Shown here in pieces: positions 1-9,705 of a stretch of DNA of 64,000 bases. The notes under the pieces are model-generated. The model did not search any database and was not told where the DNA came from. It saw only the letters and a program-made list of their open reading frames with translations. Within the stretch, counting starts at the first letter, position 1, and every line of letters begins with the position of its first letter. Position numbers and translations under genes: made by a program. Source of the DNA: Spiroplasma endosymbiont of Clivina fossor (GTDB lineage: Bacteria > Bacillota_I > Bacilli_A > Mycoplasmatales > Nriv7). Location of the stretch: assembly GCF_964031115.1 (NCBI RefSeq), contig NZ_OZ035006.1, positions 1-64,000 on the forward strand, read 5' to 3'.

Positions 1-8
1 TGTGATTT

Positions 9-500
9 ATGAGTTATAAAGAAATGTGGGAACAAGTTAAAACAAAATTAATGGGCGAAACAATTGATCCAATTATTTTTAATACTTATATTAAAAATAC
101 TAATATTCATTCAATTACTAATAATAATGAATGTATCATTTTAGTTCGGAGTGGTTTTGCAAAAGAAATTTTAACAAAAAATTTAACTAATAAAATTCAA
201 ATTATTATTAATCAAGTTAGTAATCGGCAACTAAGTGTTAAATTCCTTGAACAATATGAAATTGAAAATATGCCCCATCAACAATATGATGAATGTGATG
301 ATAATTTAAAAAGTAATAAGAAAAAATTTACCTTTACTAACTTTGTTAAAGGAGCTTGTAATCAAGATGCTTATCAAGCATCATTAGCTGTTGTTAAAAA
401 TCTTGGTGTTAGTTGAAATCCATTATTTATTTATGGAAATTCAGGACTAGGTAAAACGCATTTATTACATGCTGTAGAAAATGAAATTATTAAAAATAAT
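9..500 (+). pseudogene. dnaA: DnaA, N-terminal fragment
   Basis: Encodes about the first 164 residues of the replication initiator DnaA: domain I, linker and the beginning of the AAA+ domain. The Walker A motif GNSGLGKT lies at about residues 143-150, reached only by reading TGA at 414 as Trp. Full DnaA proteins are about 450 residues. The frame is cut at 500 by an IS1595-like end and stops at 504-506 inside the element. Walker B, the sensors and the DNA-binding domain are missing here; a domain IV fragment lies at 17413-17764. The two pieces do not add up to a full protein, since about 165 residues are absent from the window. Confidence 0.93.
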
Positions 501-1200
501 TTTTAATTTTGTCGAAAACTCTTGATATTTATTGAATATACTTAATTTTAGATATATTTTTAATATGATAGAGGTGGATAATAATTATGGAAAAAATAAT
601 TCAAGAACTAGTAAATACTTTAACAGATGATCAATTTTTAGAATTTTATGAAAAAGTCAAACAACAAGCAGAATTAATAAAAAAACAAAAACGGTTAAAT
701 GAAATTGATCAAAAATTTAGAGCGCAAGGTATTAAATGCCCTAAATGTGAATCTTACCATTGCGTTAAAAATGGACATAATTCAGAAGGAAAACAAAAAT
801 ATTTATGTAAAAATTGCCGTGCAAGTTTTGACGCTTTTCGTAATCATTTTATTTATTGAAGTCATTTAAATTATGAACAATGAAATTTATTGATTCAAAT
901 TTCATTGCCGGGGCAATCTAGTAAAACAATTTCTCGTTTTATTAAAACTACATTAAAAACTGCTTGATATAATCGTCAAAAATTAATGAAATCAAAACAA
1001 TTAGAAAATACCCAATTAAAATTTAAAAAATTATCTGGTAAAATCCAAATCGATGAAACATTTATTAAAGAAATCCATAAAGGAAATTTCAAATATAAAA
1101 CTGATCCACGAAGAATTCACCTTGACCCATTCGCAACTAATACTAAATGCTGTATTCAAATGGCAATTGATAATAATAACAATATTTATGTTAAATCCAC
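501..1200 (+). mobile_element. IS1595-like element, copy 1 (3' truncated)
   Basis: The left terminal inverted repeat TTTTAATTTTGTCGAAAAC begins at 501. The transposase frame starts at 587 behind the RBS GAGGTGG and is identical or nearly so to the full copies until about 1200, where the sequence switches to prophage DNA. The right end is absent, so this is a deletion or recombination remnant. Full copies are about 1145 bp and carry 8-bp target duplications. Confidence 0.9.
587..1200 (+). pseudogene. IS1595-like transposase, truncated
   Basis: First two thirds of the 319-residue transposase, read through TGA codons. It shows the N-terminal zinc ribbon (CPKC and CKNC) and the first catalytic Asp in IQIDETF. 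The frame leaves the element at 1200 and terminates shortly after, so the second Asp and C-terminus are lost and the protein cannot be active. Confidence 0.85.
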
Positions 1201-1648
1201 AATTTCTAACATCCATTTTATCGTCCTTAATATTTTTTTCACTTTTTTGAAATGCTTCCTTTCAGCATTGATCATAATGTGTTATTTCAAATAGTTCATC
1301 AGGGTTTGCGTCTTCAAAAAATAAATAAATATTATCAATAAAACTTTTAATTTCTTTACTTAAATTAATTTCACTTTTTGTATTAAAAATTAAAGGTCTA
1401 TTATGTTGTTTGCGAATACTTATAATAACAGGTCCATTGTTATAAGCTACTTCTTCATTTACACTAAATAAAGGTTTATTCTTAATTAATAAATGAAAAA
1501 CTTGTGCTAAATGAAGCAATTTATGAAGCATAAATTCTCCTTTATACATTTCAAAGCCAATTTTTTTAAAAAGTTGTTTTGAGTTAAATAAAGCTGGATT
1601 TTTACGAATTAAATATTTTGCCATATCCACAACATTATTATTTTTCAC
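1201..1648 (-). pseudogene. Panacea (DUF4065/SocA-like) domain protein, 3' truncated
   Basis: GTG start at 1648 behind a GGAGGAGGG Shine-Dalgarno. Residues around 30-75 have the Panacea/DUF4065 pattern: MLHKLLHLAQVFHLL, then an acidic-aromatic stretch and YNNGPVI. Panacea proteins are phage- and island-associated and several act as antitoxins (PanA). Reading TGA as Trp, the native frame reaches the IS1595 junction at 1201 and then runs antisense through the IS to about 1031, so the true C-terminus is lost. It has a promoter nearly duplicated in front of the micro-ORF at 1944. Function as an antitoxin is inference. Confidence 0.6.
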
Positions 1649-1671
1649 AATTAAGACACCCTCCTCCTACC

Positions 1672-1716
1672 ATTATTAACTTAAATTATACACTATTTTA
1701 AAAGTAAGAACTCTGG
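1672..1716 (-). promoter_or_regulatory. Promoter of the Panacea gene (twin of 1976-2023)
   Basis: On the minus strand: CCCAGAGTTCTTA, an AT-rich spacer, then AGTGTATAATTTAAG (-10 TATAAT at 1690-1685). The same block recurs almost verbatim at 1976-2023 before the micro-ORF, which suggests shared regulation. Confidence 0.6.
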
Positions 1717-1833
1717 GTGCCGTGCCAATCAGCTATCTATAATTATGAATATAACATATTTTATAAGGATGCTTTTTATCCATTGGTGAAACCAAATTAA
1801 AAATCCAACCCCGCGTAAACATATTTAATTATT

Positions 1834-1944
1834 TTAATCTTTAACCAATAATTTAGAAATTGCTTTCATAAACTTATCTTTCTTATTTAACTCTATACCA
1901 CTTTTAATCATTTCATCACTGTAACTAATTGTTTTTCTTTTCAT
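1834..1944 (-). CDS. 36-residue micro-ORF (MKRKTISYSDEMIK...)
   Basis: Begins with ATG at 1944, 6 nt after a strong AAGGAGGG Shine-Dalgarno, and encodes a 36-residue lysine-rich, probably helical protein with no cysteines or membrane segment. Its promoter (1976-2023) is a near copy of the promoter of the neighbouring Panacea gene, so the two are probably co-regulated. I do not recognise the family. It could be a small phage regulator or a toxin/antitoxin component; nothing in the sequence decides this. Confidence 0.55.
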   Translation of the reverse strand: MKRKTISYSDEMIKSGIELNKKDKFMKAISKLLVKD

Positions 1945-1975
1945 TTTAATTTCCCTCCTTAAACTTAATTCAAAA

Positions 1976-2023
1976 TTATTAACTTAATTATACACTTTTT
2001 TTTAAAAAATAAGAACTCTGGGA
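1976..2023 (-). promoter_or_regulatory. Promoter of the micro-ORF (twin of 1672-1716)
   Basis: Minus-strand block with CCCAGAGTTCTTA and AGTGTATAATTAAG (-10 TATAAT at 1992-1987), nearly identical to the one before the Panacea gene. It is back to back with the plus-strand promoter at 2027-2055. Confidence 0.6.
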
Positions 2024-2026
2024 GGG

Positions 2027-2055
2027 TTGACTTTCACAAAATCTGCGTGTATAAT
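2027..2055 (+). promoter_or_regulatory. Strong sigma-70-type promoter
   Basis: TTGACT at 2027-2032, a 17-bp spacer and a perfect TATAAT at 2050-2055, the best consensus promoter noticed in the window. It fires rightward into the structured RNA at about 2062. Confidence 0.8.
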
Positions 2056-2061
2056 CTAGTT

Positions 2062-2284
2062 GTTTATTAAATTAAAAAAATTACGGAAGTTCTTTCAATA
2101 AAGTCAGGGTCCCCAAGGTCCTGCTAAACGCGGACCCCTAACAGGTTAAAAAGCGGTGCCGAGATTTTTTGTAAGCTTAATAAAATTCTAGTATATTGAC
2201 GCTTCGTTTGTGGAAGCAACCCGACCAGCCGACATTAAATTTCAAAAACAAAACAAGAGAGACCCAGAAAGGTCTCTTTTTAGT
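2062..2284 (+). ncRNA. Structured RNA of about 220 nt with its own terminator
   Basis: Bounded by the promoter at 2027-2055 and the terminator at 2258-2284, with no convincing ORF and visibly higher GC than its surroundings. GGGTCC (2107-2112) can pair with GGACCC (2132-2137), while CCTG in its loop (2120-2123) can pair with CAGG downstream (2142-2145), an H-type pseudoknot. GGTCC (2117-2121) competes for the same GGACC, giving an alternative hairpin. A second hairpin is GCTTC(2201)/GAAGC(2213). It may be a stand-alone phage RNA or a riboswitch/attenuator leader for the small membrane gene starting at 2322. No known family was recognised. Confidence 0.55.
2258..2284 (+). terminator. Rho-independent terminator of the structured RNA
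   Basis: AGAGACC, loop CAGAAA, GGTCTCT followed by a U run. It ends the RNA just upstream of the RBS at 2310, so read-through or antitermination would be needed to express the gene at 2322 from the same promoter. Confidence 0.8.
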
Positions 2285-2349
2285 CCCGATTAATTAAATT
2301 TATTTTTGGAGGAGTTATTAAATGCAAGAACAAAAAAATAAAAGAAAAA

Positions 2350-3494
2350 TTTTAATTTTGTCGAAAACTCTTGATAAAATAAAAAAAATCATCAACTTGA
2401 TAATTTTAAAAGGCTTTTATGTAAAATTACTATTTTTACTTTAACTTTTTTATACATTAAAATATAATACCGCTGTTTGTTGGTTTGGAGTTAAACCCTT
2501 ATGTTGGTATTTTCATTTTCAGAGATTTAAATAATTTTGAATATTAGTAAAACCTAAACCATGATAATGAATTAAGGCTTCTTTAAGACTAGATTGTAAT
2601 TTACTGATTTTATTTAAGTTACGATAACTAGCTTCAGGATTAATTGTTGTTTTAGTTACACATAAAGTAGAATTTGTTTGTTTTGCTACTAAAAAATATA
2701 ATTTTTGCATATCAGAAGTAATAATTGAATTTTCGTTAATTAATTCTTTGTTCATATTTTCAATAACTCATTGTTTTTGTAAACGTTTGGTGTTTGTGGA
2801 TTTAACATAAATATTGTTATTATTATCAATTGCCATTTGAATACAGCATTTAGTATTAGTTGCGAATGGGTCAAGGTGAATTCTTCGTGGATCAGTTTTA
2901 TATTTGAAATTTCCTTTATGGATTTCTTTAATAAATGTTTCATCGATTTGGATTTTACCAGATAATTTTTTAAATTTTAATTGGGTATTTTCTAATTGTT
3001 TTGATTTCATTAATTTTTGACGATTATATCAAGCAGTTTTTAATGTAGTTTTAATAAAACGAGAAATTGTTTTACTAGATTGCCCCAGCAATGAAATTTG
3101 AATCAATAAATTTCATTGTTCATAATTTAAATGACTTCAATAAATAAAATGATTACGAAAAGCGTCAAAACTTGCACGGCAATTTTTACATAAATATTTT
3201 TGTTTTCCTTCTGAATTATGTCCATTTTTAACGCAATGGTAAGATTCACATTTAGGGCATTTAATACCTTGCGCTCTAAATTTTTGATCAATTTCATTTA
3301 AACGTTTTTGTTTTTTTATTAATTCTGCTTGTTGTTTGACTTTTTCATAAAATTCTAAAAATTGATCATCTGTTAAAGTATTTACTAGTTCTTGAATTAT
3401 TTTTTCCATAATTATTATCCACCTCTATCATATTAAAATATACCTAAAATTAAGTATATTCAATAAATATCAAGAGTTTTCGACAAAATTAAAA
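2350..3494 (-). mobile_element. IS1595-like element, copy 2 (complete)
   Basis: Complete element with TIR TTTTAATTTTGTCGAAAAC at both ends and the 8-bp target duplication AAGAAAAA. It lies in the small membrane gene at 2322-3769, with the transposase on the minus strand. Confidence 0.93.
2450..3409 (-). CDS. IS1595-like transposase
   Basis: 319 residues when TGA is read as Trp, ATG at 3409 after the RBS GAGGTGG. An N-terminal zinc ribbon with Cys51, Cys54, Cys74 and Cys77 is followed by a helix-turn-helix-like region and an ISXO2-type DDE domain: IDETF (Asp about 156) and ITSDMQK (Asp about 233). It catalyses cut-and-paste or copy-type transposition at the TIRs. The frame is intact and likely functional; IS1 is the main alternative family, but the 8-bp duplications and DDE spacing favour IS1595. 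Confidence 0.85.
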
Positions 3495-3769
3495 AAGAAA
3501 AATAAAAATATGGGGGGGTATTTGTGATTACAGGAATAGTAATATCAATAATTTTAGGAATAGTAGCTTATAGCAGAAGTAACAAATACTTTCTAGAATC
3601 TGATGGTGAAATAGTCTATTGTGGAAGTACAATATGAATGAAACTACATGGTAGAGATACTAGTCAAGAAAATATTGAATTAATATGTAAATATAACCCC
3701 CCCCCCCCAATTTTAAAAAATGAAATGGCAAATATCATAAAAATTACTTTAAATAAAATAATATACTAA

Positions 3770-3797
3770 AAAGAAGGTTTTTAACCTTCTTTTTAAA
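3770..3797. terminator. Bidirectional terminator between convergent genes
   Basis: AAAAAGAAGG, loop TTTTTAA, CCTTCTTTTT. It has A and U runs on both sides, so it can end the plus-strand membrane gene and the long minus-strand prophage operon, which meet here. Confidence 0.75.
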
Positions 3798-6035
3798 TTT
3801 CTAAATTAATGTATGAATCAGATTTGTTATTAAATAAATAAATATTCATTATTTCTACATATCCATTATTTGTTTCAAATTTAAAATTATATTGACCTTG
3901 TCCAAAAATAACAGATAATTCCAATCGCTTGAAATTACTTATTTCTTTTTCTAAAAGAAATTTACATTGCTTAGTAATGTCAAGTTTATTTATTTCTTTA
4001 AATCACCTAAAATTACTTAATAACGCCTCTAATCCCTTTCCATAAATATTTATAACACTACTTAATTGTGTTTTTTCAACAATACAATTTACAAAATTTT
4101 TACCATAATTTCCATCCGCTAATTTTATATCTTTTGGCAGTAAACTAGGGATGTCGTTTGGTTCTAAATTATTAATTAATGGCAGTCAATTAAACTGGTT
4201 ACTATTCAATTTAAATAATTGATTTTGCGATATATCATTATTAACTAATTGAATATTATTATTATCAAAATTAAAGTACTCTGATTTTAAAACAACTTCT
4301 ACATCTTTGAATTTATAATATCCATCATCAAGCAACGGAACTGAAATGAGCTCAAAATAATAAGGCAATAATAGTTTGTAATCATCATTTAAGCCAATAT
4401 TTATTGACAATTCAGAAAGGATGTATTCAGAAAGCATCATAATAATTTGTTTAAATATTTGTACTGAAGGATGTTTTATTAACTTAGGGTTTTCAAATTT
4501 TCAGTCCTCAAAAAGATTAGTAATAACTACTTCGGGTTTTTGACCAACAAATTTATTTTCTTTCAATTTTGCAATATCATCTAATGGAGTATTATTTTTA
4601 TCATATGTTGCATATTTAAAATTTGTTCGGTAGTTATATGTATAATCTAACATGTCTAATAAAACTTTTTGAAGACTATCAATTTTAAAAATTTCTTTAA
4701 ATTCTAATTCCACTCTATCATAATTCTTGGTTAAATTATATGAGGTAGCGTCTAGACAACTTGGCTTAAGTCCGCCAATAGCACCAGGTAGAGTGATTGT
4801 TTCATTTAAAATAATATTTTCTTTTAATAAATCCACGGGTAGGCAACCAACGGGTACACTCTGATATTTTTGTGTATTTCTAGTAATATGCATTGATGTT
4901 ACTCTTGCATCAATAAAAACTTTTTTTCTTGATTCTGTTCCGCCACCAACCGTAATCAAATCTAAAGCACTTTTCTCGTTAAAAAACAATTTTGCTTTTT
5001 CTCATGCTAAAACTTGACTAGACATTCATTGTTGCAATATTCTAACTTTTGGCTCAGTTTCAATCGGCATTGATAGCATTGGTAACATAACCTTGTCATT
5101 TTCTATAAATAATCGTGGATAACCCGCCACGTCGTTTACTTCCCCGATTAATTTAATATTTCCAAATAAAGCTTGCCGTGGAAATTTAATAGTAATTGCT
5201 TTAACCTTTGTATCTTCGGGCAATTGTTTTTGAATACGAACAATAATGGGATTAGAACCACGAACTTTAAAATCTTGCACCCGTACTAAAACTGTTTCCT
5301 TGGTTACCTTAATTGATTTTGGGGCATAGCGTTCGGTGTAAGAATTTATAATAGACTTCTTGCAAAATTAATTTAAAATATAATTGAATTGTTGTTTTTA
5401 ATAAAAAGGTGGAATTTAAATGAAATTTAAAAAAAATAATCAAATAAGTGATAAAAATTTTTTAAGATTAACTGGTATTAAACATACTACTTTTAATAAA
5501 ATGCTAGAAATTTTAAAAATAGAAGAATTAAAAAAGAGATTTCGTCGCGGAAGAACCAATAAATTATCATTAGAAAATCGTATTTTAATGACTTTAGAAT
5601 ATTGAAGAGAATATAGAACTTATTTTCATATTGCAAAAAGTTATGATATTAGTGAAAGTAGTTGTTATAGAAATATCAAATGAATTGAAGACACTTTAAT
5701 AAAACACCCTAATTTTCAACAACTTACTGGTCAAAAATCACTATTAAAAGATTATTTCAAAGATAAGACTGTTATAATTGATGTAACTGAAAGCCAAATC
5801 CAACACCCAAAAAAAGACAAAAACAGCACTACTCAGGAAAAAAGAAAAAACACACAATAAAAACACAAGTTATAATTGAAAAAGATAGTAAAAAAAATTA
5901 TTAGTTCTGATTTTTCTTATGGTAAAAACCATGACTTTAAAATTTTAAAAGATTCAAAAATTAAATTTTTACCAGAAACAACTGTTTTAGTGGATTTAGG
6001 TTATCAAGGCATACAAAAAATTAATCATAATGTTT

Positions 6036-7181
6036 TTTTAATTTTGTCGAAAACTCTTGATATTTATTGAATATACTTAATTTTAGGTATATTTTAATAT
6101 GATAGAGGTGGATAATAATTATGGAAAAAATAATTCAAGAACTAGTAAATACTTTAACAGATGATCAATTTTTAGAATTTTATGAAAAAGTCAAACAACA
6201 AGCAGAATTAATAAAAAAACAAAAACGTTTAAATGAAATTGATCAAAAATTTAGAGCGCAAGGTATTAAATGCCCTAAATGTGAATCTTACCATTGCGTT
6301 AAAAATGGACATAATTCAGAAGGAAAACAAAAATATTTATGTAAAAATTGCCGTGCAAGTTTTGACGCTTTTCGTAATCATTTTATTTATTGAAGTCATT
6401 TAAATTATGAACAATGAAATTTATTGATTCAAATTTCATTGCTGGGGCAATCTAGTAAAACAATTTCTCGTTTTATTAAAACTACATTAAAAACTGCTTG
6501 ATATAATCGTCAAAAATTAATGAAATCAAAACAATTAGAAAATACCCAATTAAAATTTAAAAAATTATCTGGTAAAATCCAAATCGATGAAACATTTATT
6601 AAAGAAATCCATAAAGGAAATTTCAAATATAAAACTGATCCACGAAGAATTCACCTTGACCCATTCGCAACTAATACTAAATGCTGTATTCAAATGGCAA
6701 TTGATAATAATAACAATATTTATGTTAAATCCACAAACACCAAACGTTTACAAAAACAATGAGTTATTGAAAATATGAACAAAGAATTAATTAACGAAAA
6801 TTCAATTATTACTTCCGATATGCAAAAATTATATTTTTTAGTAGCAAAACAAACAAATTCTACTTTATGTGTAACTAAAACAACAATTAATCCTGAAGCT
6901 AGTTATCGTAACTTAAATAAAATCAGTAAATTACAATCTAGTCTTAAAGAAGCCTTAATTCATTATCATGGTTTAGGTTTTACTAATATTCAAAATTATT
7001 TAAATCTCTGAAAATGAAAATACCAACATAAGGGTTTAACTCCAAATCAACAAACAGCGGTATTATATTTTAATGTATAAAAAAAGTTAAAGTAAAAATA
7101 GTAATTTTACATAAAAGCCTTTTAAAATTATCAAGTTGATGATTTTTTTTATTTTATCAAGAGTTTTCGACAAAATTAAAA
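6036..7181 (+). mobile_element. IS1595-like element, copy 3 (complete, nested in IS5)
   Basis: Complete element with matching TIRs and 8-bp target duplication TAATGTTT, inserted in the DDE-domain codons of IS5 copy A1. Confidence 0.93.
6121..7080 (+). CDS. IS1595-like transposase
   Basis: Intact 319-residue frame, essentially identical to the product at 2450-3409, with zinc ribbon and both catalytic Asp residues present. The same GAGGTGG ribosome-binding site precedes ATG 6121. Confidence 0.85.
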
Positions 7182-8020
7182 TAATGTTTTAATTCCTAAA
7201 AGAAAATCAAAGAAAAACCCTTTAAATAAAGAAGAAAAGCAAAATAATGAGCGAATTTCAAAAATGAGAATTGTTATTGAAAATGTTTTTGCTATACTTA
7301 AAAAATTTAAAATTATTAGTGAAAAATATCGAAATCGTAGAAAAAGATTTGCTTTAAGATTTAATTTAATAGCTTCAATTTATAATTTACAACTATTAGT
7401 TTAAATATATTTGATAATTTAAAATTTCAGTCTTTTTTTATTGTAAATAATAATTTTTATTATGTTTTAATGACAAAATATTTGTAAAAATAATCTAAAA
7501 ATTATTTTAATAACACTTTTATATTTATTTTAAATTTAAAAATTATAATTATCATATTAATTTTGCAAGAAGTCTAATATACAATTCATCCAAATTATTT
7601 TCGTTTGCCGGTTCACCAATAGAAACAACATGAAGATTAAATTTGCCGTATAAACTTTCATCTTGAAAAATTATAGTCTTGGCATCGACCATAGTATATT
7701 CAACACTATTATCTTGAATATTAGTAGCATTGCGAGCATCTAATTCTAAATTAAAGTCACTAACTTCATAAGCAATCGTTTTTTTAACTTCTAACGGGTC
7801 AATAAAGCCAATTTTAACAACATTGGGAGAAAAGTATAAATTAGGTTTATTTGTGTTTTTAATCAGGTTATTTAAAGGGTAAATATATAATTCGCGTTTT
7901 CTTGTTTCGTTATAAATTGTATGCAAGTCAGGGTCTGATTGTTCGGTGTAATTTGCAAAGTCCAGTGGAGTATTATCAATTGCATAATCACGATATTTTG
8001 TTTCATTTTCTTGACTTGGT

Positions 8021-9282
8021 TTAGTCTTCCAATCCGCCATTTTCTTGTCCTTTCATATCAATATTATTAATTTCTTTACCAATTGTGGTCGTTACATTCA
8101 AATTGACTTTGATTGTCATTTTTTCAAGTTCTTTTGAAATAAAACTGTTACCATTCAAGTCGCGGTCAAATTTAAGTAGTAAGTAAATAAAGTTTGCATG
8201 GGCTTCTTCTCGTAATAATAATTTTTGCTCGAGCATATTGTTAGTTTGAATATTAACCGCAGAACTTTCTTGACGAGTTTGTTGAGCCCCTTTATGAATT
8301 GCAGGTACATGCATTCCAATCCGTTTATTAATCTCGGTCACATTTCAATCATATAAATAAGTTAATTCTTTTCCTCTAAATTGACCATTAATAGTAGAAA
8401 AGGGTATTGGATTTTGTGCTTGATCATAATTCATGACTAAAACATGATTTTTAATAAAATCATCAATAATTTTATTTACATTTTTTTGAACATTACCAAC
8501 AAGTGAATTTGTATTAATAAGAAATCTTGTGGCGTTTAAAATCGCATCTAGAATGCTTTGTTCATAAAAAATATCTAAAGCTTTCAATTTATCTTCAACA
8601 CCAGCGATGTCAGCGCGCTCACTTGGTAAATTAGAAAAAATTGCAATTGGTATGTAATTAATTTCTAAAACTTGGTTAATATTTAATTTTTCATTATTGC
8701 GTTGTTTTTCAAAATCATTAACTTTTATTATTGTTTGTTCTAATTTGGAAGTGCCATTATTGTCAACAATTTTTTGGTGCTTAGTTCATAAATTTCACGC
8801 GTAATTTTTACTTTGCTGTTTTCTAATTGGTAAGTTTCGTACATGCGTAAATTAAGATTATTTTTCTTATAGTCGTCGTAAAAAATTGTACATTGAATTA
8901 AATTTCCCAACACATCATATTCTCGCTCTGCTACTCGTATGGGTTGAAAATTCATAATTCCTTGATTTAAAAAAATTAGAAATGCTGAAATACCAATATC
9001 GCTAGCTCGTTTCTCATTAATCCAGTTTTTACTTTGAAAATCATTTTTATAAAGTCATGCCATTATTTTTGGTGATAAATCTTGTTGACTAATATTAATT
9101 TCCAACTTCTTAGGAGTTAATGCATTAGCCATAGTGTCGGACACATACGATTTATAATAATCTTCATGACCAAAAGGAGCAAAACCATACATTCGCAAAA
9201 TTGATTTTTCAATTTCGCGTTTTTTAACTACTACATTATCATCTTTATCACTAAATCATTTTTTAGTAAATCGTAATGGCAT
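8021..9282 (-). pseudogene. Portal/connector-like protein, frameshifted
   Basis: About 420 residues if one lost A is restored. ATG 9282 overlaps the preceding stop (TAATG). The frame breaks in an A6 run near 8777: upstream reads ...ELSTKK, downstream ...DNNGTSKLEQT. It then runs through the Trp TGA at 8344 to TAA 8021. Size, an N-terminal segment with FLIFLNQGIMNFQPIRV and its position between holin-like and tail-like genes suggest a podovirus upper-collar/portal protein, the ring through which DNA is packaged. This is inference from context; no decisive motif is visible. The frameshift could be true decay, a read error or tolerated by transcriptional slippage. Confidence 0.45.
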
Positions 9283-9422
9283 TATTTACTTTCCAATTCT
9301 TCAACTTGTTTTTTTAAAATTTCAATTTTTTCAGAAATTAATTTCCCCAAAGGTACAAGTTCTAGAGTAATAAAGTTTAAAAAGTAAATTAACATTTTCA
9401 ATCAAAATAATTTTTTAGCCAT
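9282..9422 (-). CDS. Small membrane-anchored phage protein (46 residues)
   Basis: ATG 9422 overlaps the end of the holin-like gene, and its stop overlaps the portal start, so it sits in a translationally coupled late operon. It has a short hydrophobic segment (WLKMLIYFLNFITLELV) followed by a charged coiled-coil-like tail (ISEKIEILKKQVEELESK). The pattern, one membrane segment plus a cytoplasmic coil, fits an accessory lysis protein or a head-tail joining peptide. The family is not recognised. Confidence 0.55.
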
Positions 9423-9687
9423 TATTTTTAGCTCCTCGTTTTGGTTTGTTAATATTAATCTCGTTTTTATTAGCGTTATTATTTTTGATAGCAATAACCA
9501 TATCAATCTTATTATTTATAATCATTAATTTAGTATCAATTTTATTTAACGCTTCTTTATTTTCTTGCTCCATTTTTTTCGCCTCCTTTTTTGTTTTTAA
9601 AGCCGAGATTATTCCCGTAATGCCAGCCGTTCCACCCAAACCGCCAATAATTGCTGTAAAAATACTTGCTACTGTTTCTGAATTCAT
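9415..9687 (-). CDS. Holin-like small membrane protein
   Basis: 90 residues, ATG 9687 behind GAGGAGAAAG. The N-terminal 30 residues are a glycine-rich hydrophobic segment (SIFTAIIGGLGGTAGITGII), then an alpha-helical charged region and an Asn/Lys-rich basic tail ending in PKRGAKNNG. One or two membrane segments with a basic C-terminus is the usual holin architecture. A mollicute has no cell wall, so an endolysin partner is not expected; none was seen. A role in lysis or in virion assembly at the membrane is inference. Confidence 0.5.
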   Translation of the reverse strand: MNSETVASIFTAIIGGLGGTAGITGIISALKTKKEAKKMEQENKEALNKIDTKLMIINNKIDMVIAIKNNNANKNEININKPKRGAKNNG

Positions 9688-9705
9688 ATGATACTTTCTC
9701 CTCTC

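Larger units (their letters stand above)
2322..3769 (+). pseudogene. Small membrane protein gene with G7 and C12 tracts, split by IS1595
   Basis: Starts at ATG 2322 behind GGAGGAG and is interrupted at 2350 by IS1595 copy 2 (to 3494; target duplication AAGAAAAA). Removing the IS joins MQEQKNKRKI to DNA with a G7 tract (3512-3518). With G7 the joined frame stops early; with six Gs it would read into an N-terminal transmembrane segment (ITGIVISIILGIVAY) and then a hydrophilic domain with a C12 tract (3697-3708), ending at TAA 3769, giving about 93 residues. A GTG at 3524 could also start an 81-residue product. Homopolymer length probably switches expression on and off. The family is not recognised. 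Confidence 0.55.
5420..7404 (+). pseudogene. IS5-family transposase, split by IS1595
   Basis: The N-terminal frame starts at 5420 (MKFKKNNQIS). A -1 slip at the A7 run near 5810 leads into the DDE frame, which is cut by IS1595 at 6036 after VDLGYQGIQKI and resumes at 7182 with LIPKRKSKKN, ending near 7404. It cannot make a complete transposase. Confidence 0.85.
5353..7575 (+). mobile_element. IS5 type A element, copy A1, itself split by IS1595
   Basis: TIR AGACTTCTTGCAAAATTAAT at both ends and 3-bp target duplication AAT (5350-5352 and 7576-7578). Without the nested IS1595 (6036-7181) it would match the 1068-bp intact copies at 15092, 35992 and 58818. It is inserted in the large phage structural gene. 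Confidence 0.93.
3793..8040 (-). pseudogene. Large phage structural protein, interrupted by IS5
   Basis: One reading frame begins at ATG 8040 (MADWKTKPSQ, overlapping the end of the portal-like gene by 20 nt) and ends at TAA 3793. IS5 copy A1 (5353-7575) interrupts it at codon about 155. Deleting the IS and one AAT duplication restores a continuous frame of roughly 670 residues, ending in INLEI. No membrane segments or catalytic motifs are evident; the composition suits a virion tail or collar protein. The position, last in the late operon after a portal-like gene, supports a structural role, but I do not recognise the family. As it stands the product would be truncated to about 160 residues. 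Confidence 0.6.

Noticed and set aside
1031-1216. 61-residue minus-strand ORF
   Set aside because: Antisense of the IS1595 transposase; only meaningful as the artefactual extension of the Panacea frame.
2062-2284. tracrRNA, T-box, SRP RNA, tmRNA or RNase P RNA as identity of the structured RNA
   Set aside because: No CRISPR repeats or cas genes nearby, and none of the diagnostic motifs (T-box GGTGG.ACC, SRP tetraloop, tmRNA tag ORF, RNase P core) is present.
9446-9691. Hydrophobic plus-strand ORF of 81 residues
   Set aside because: Exact shadow of the holin-like gene on the other strand, with no ribosome-binding site.
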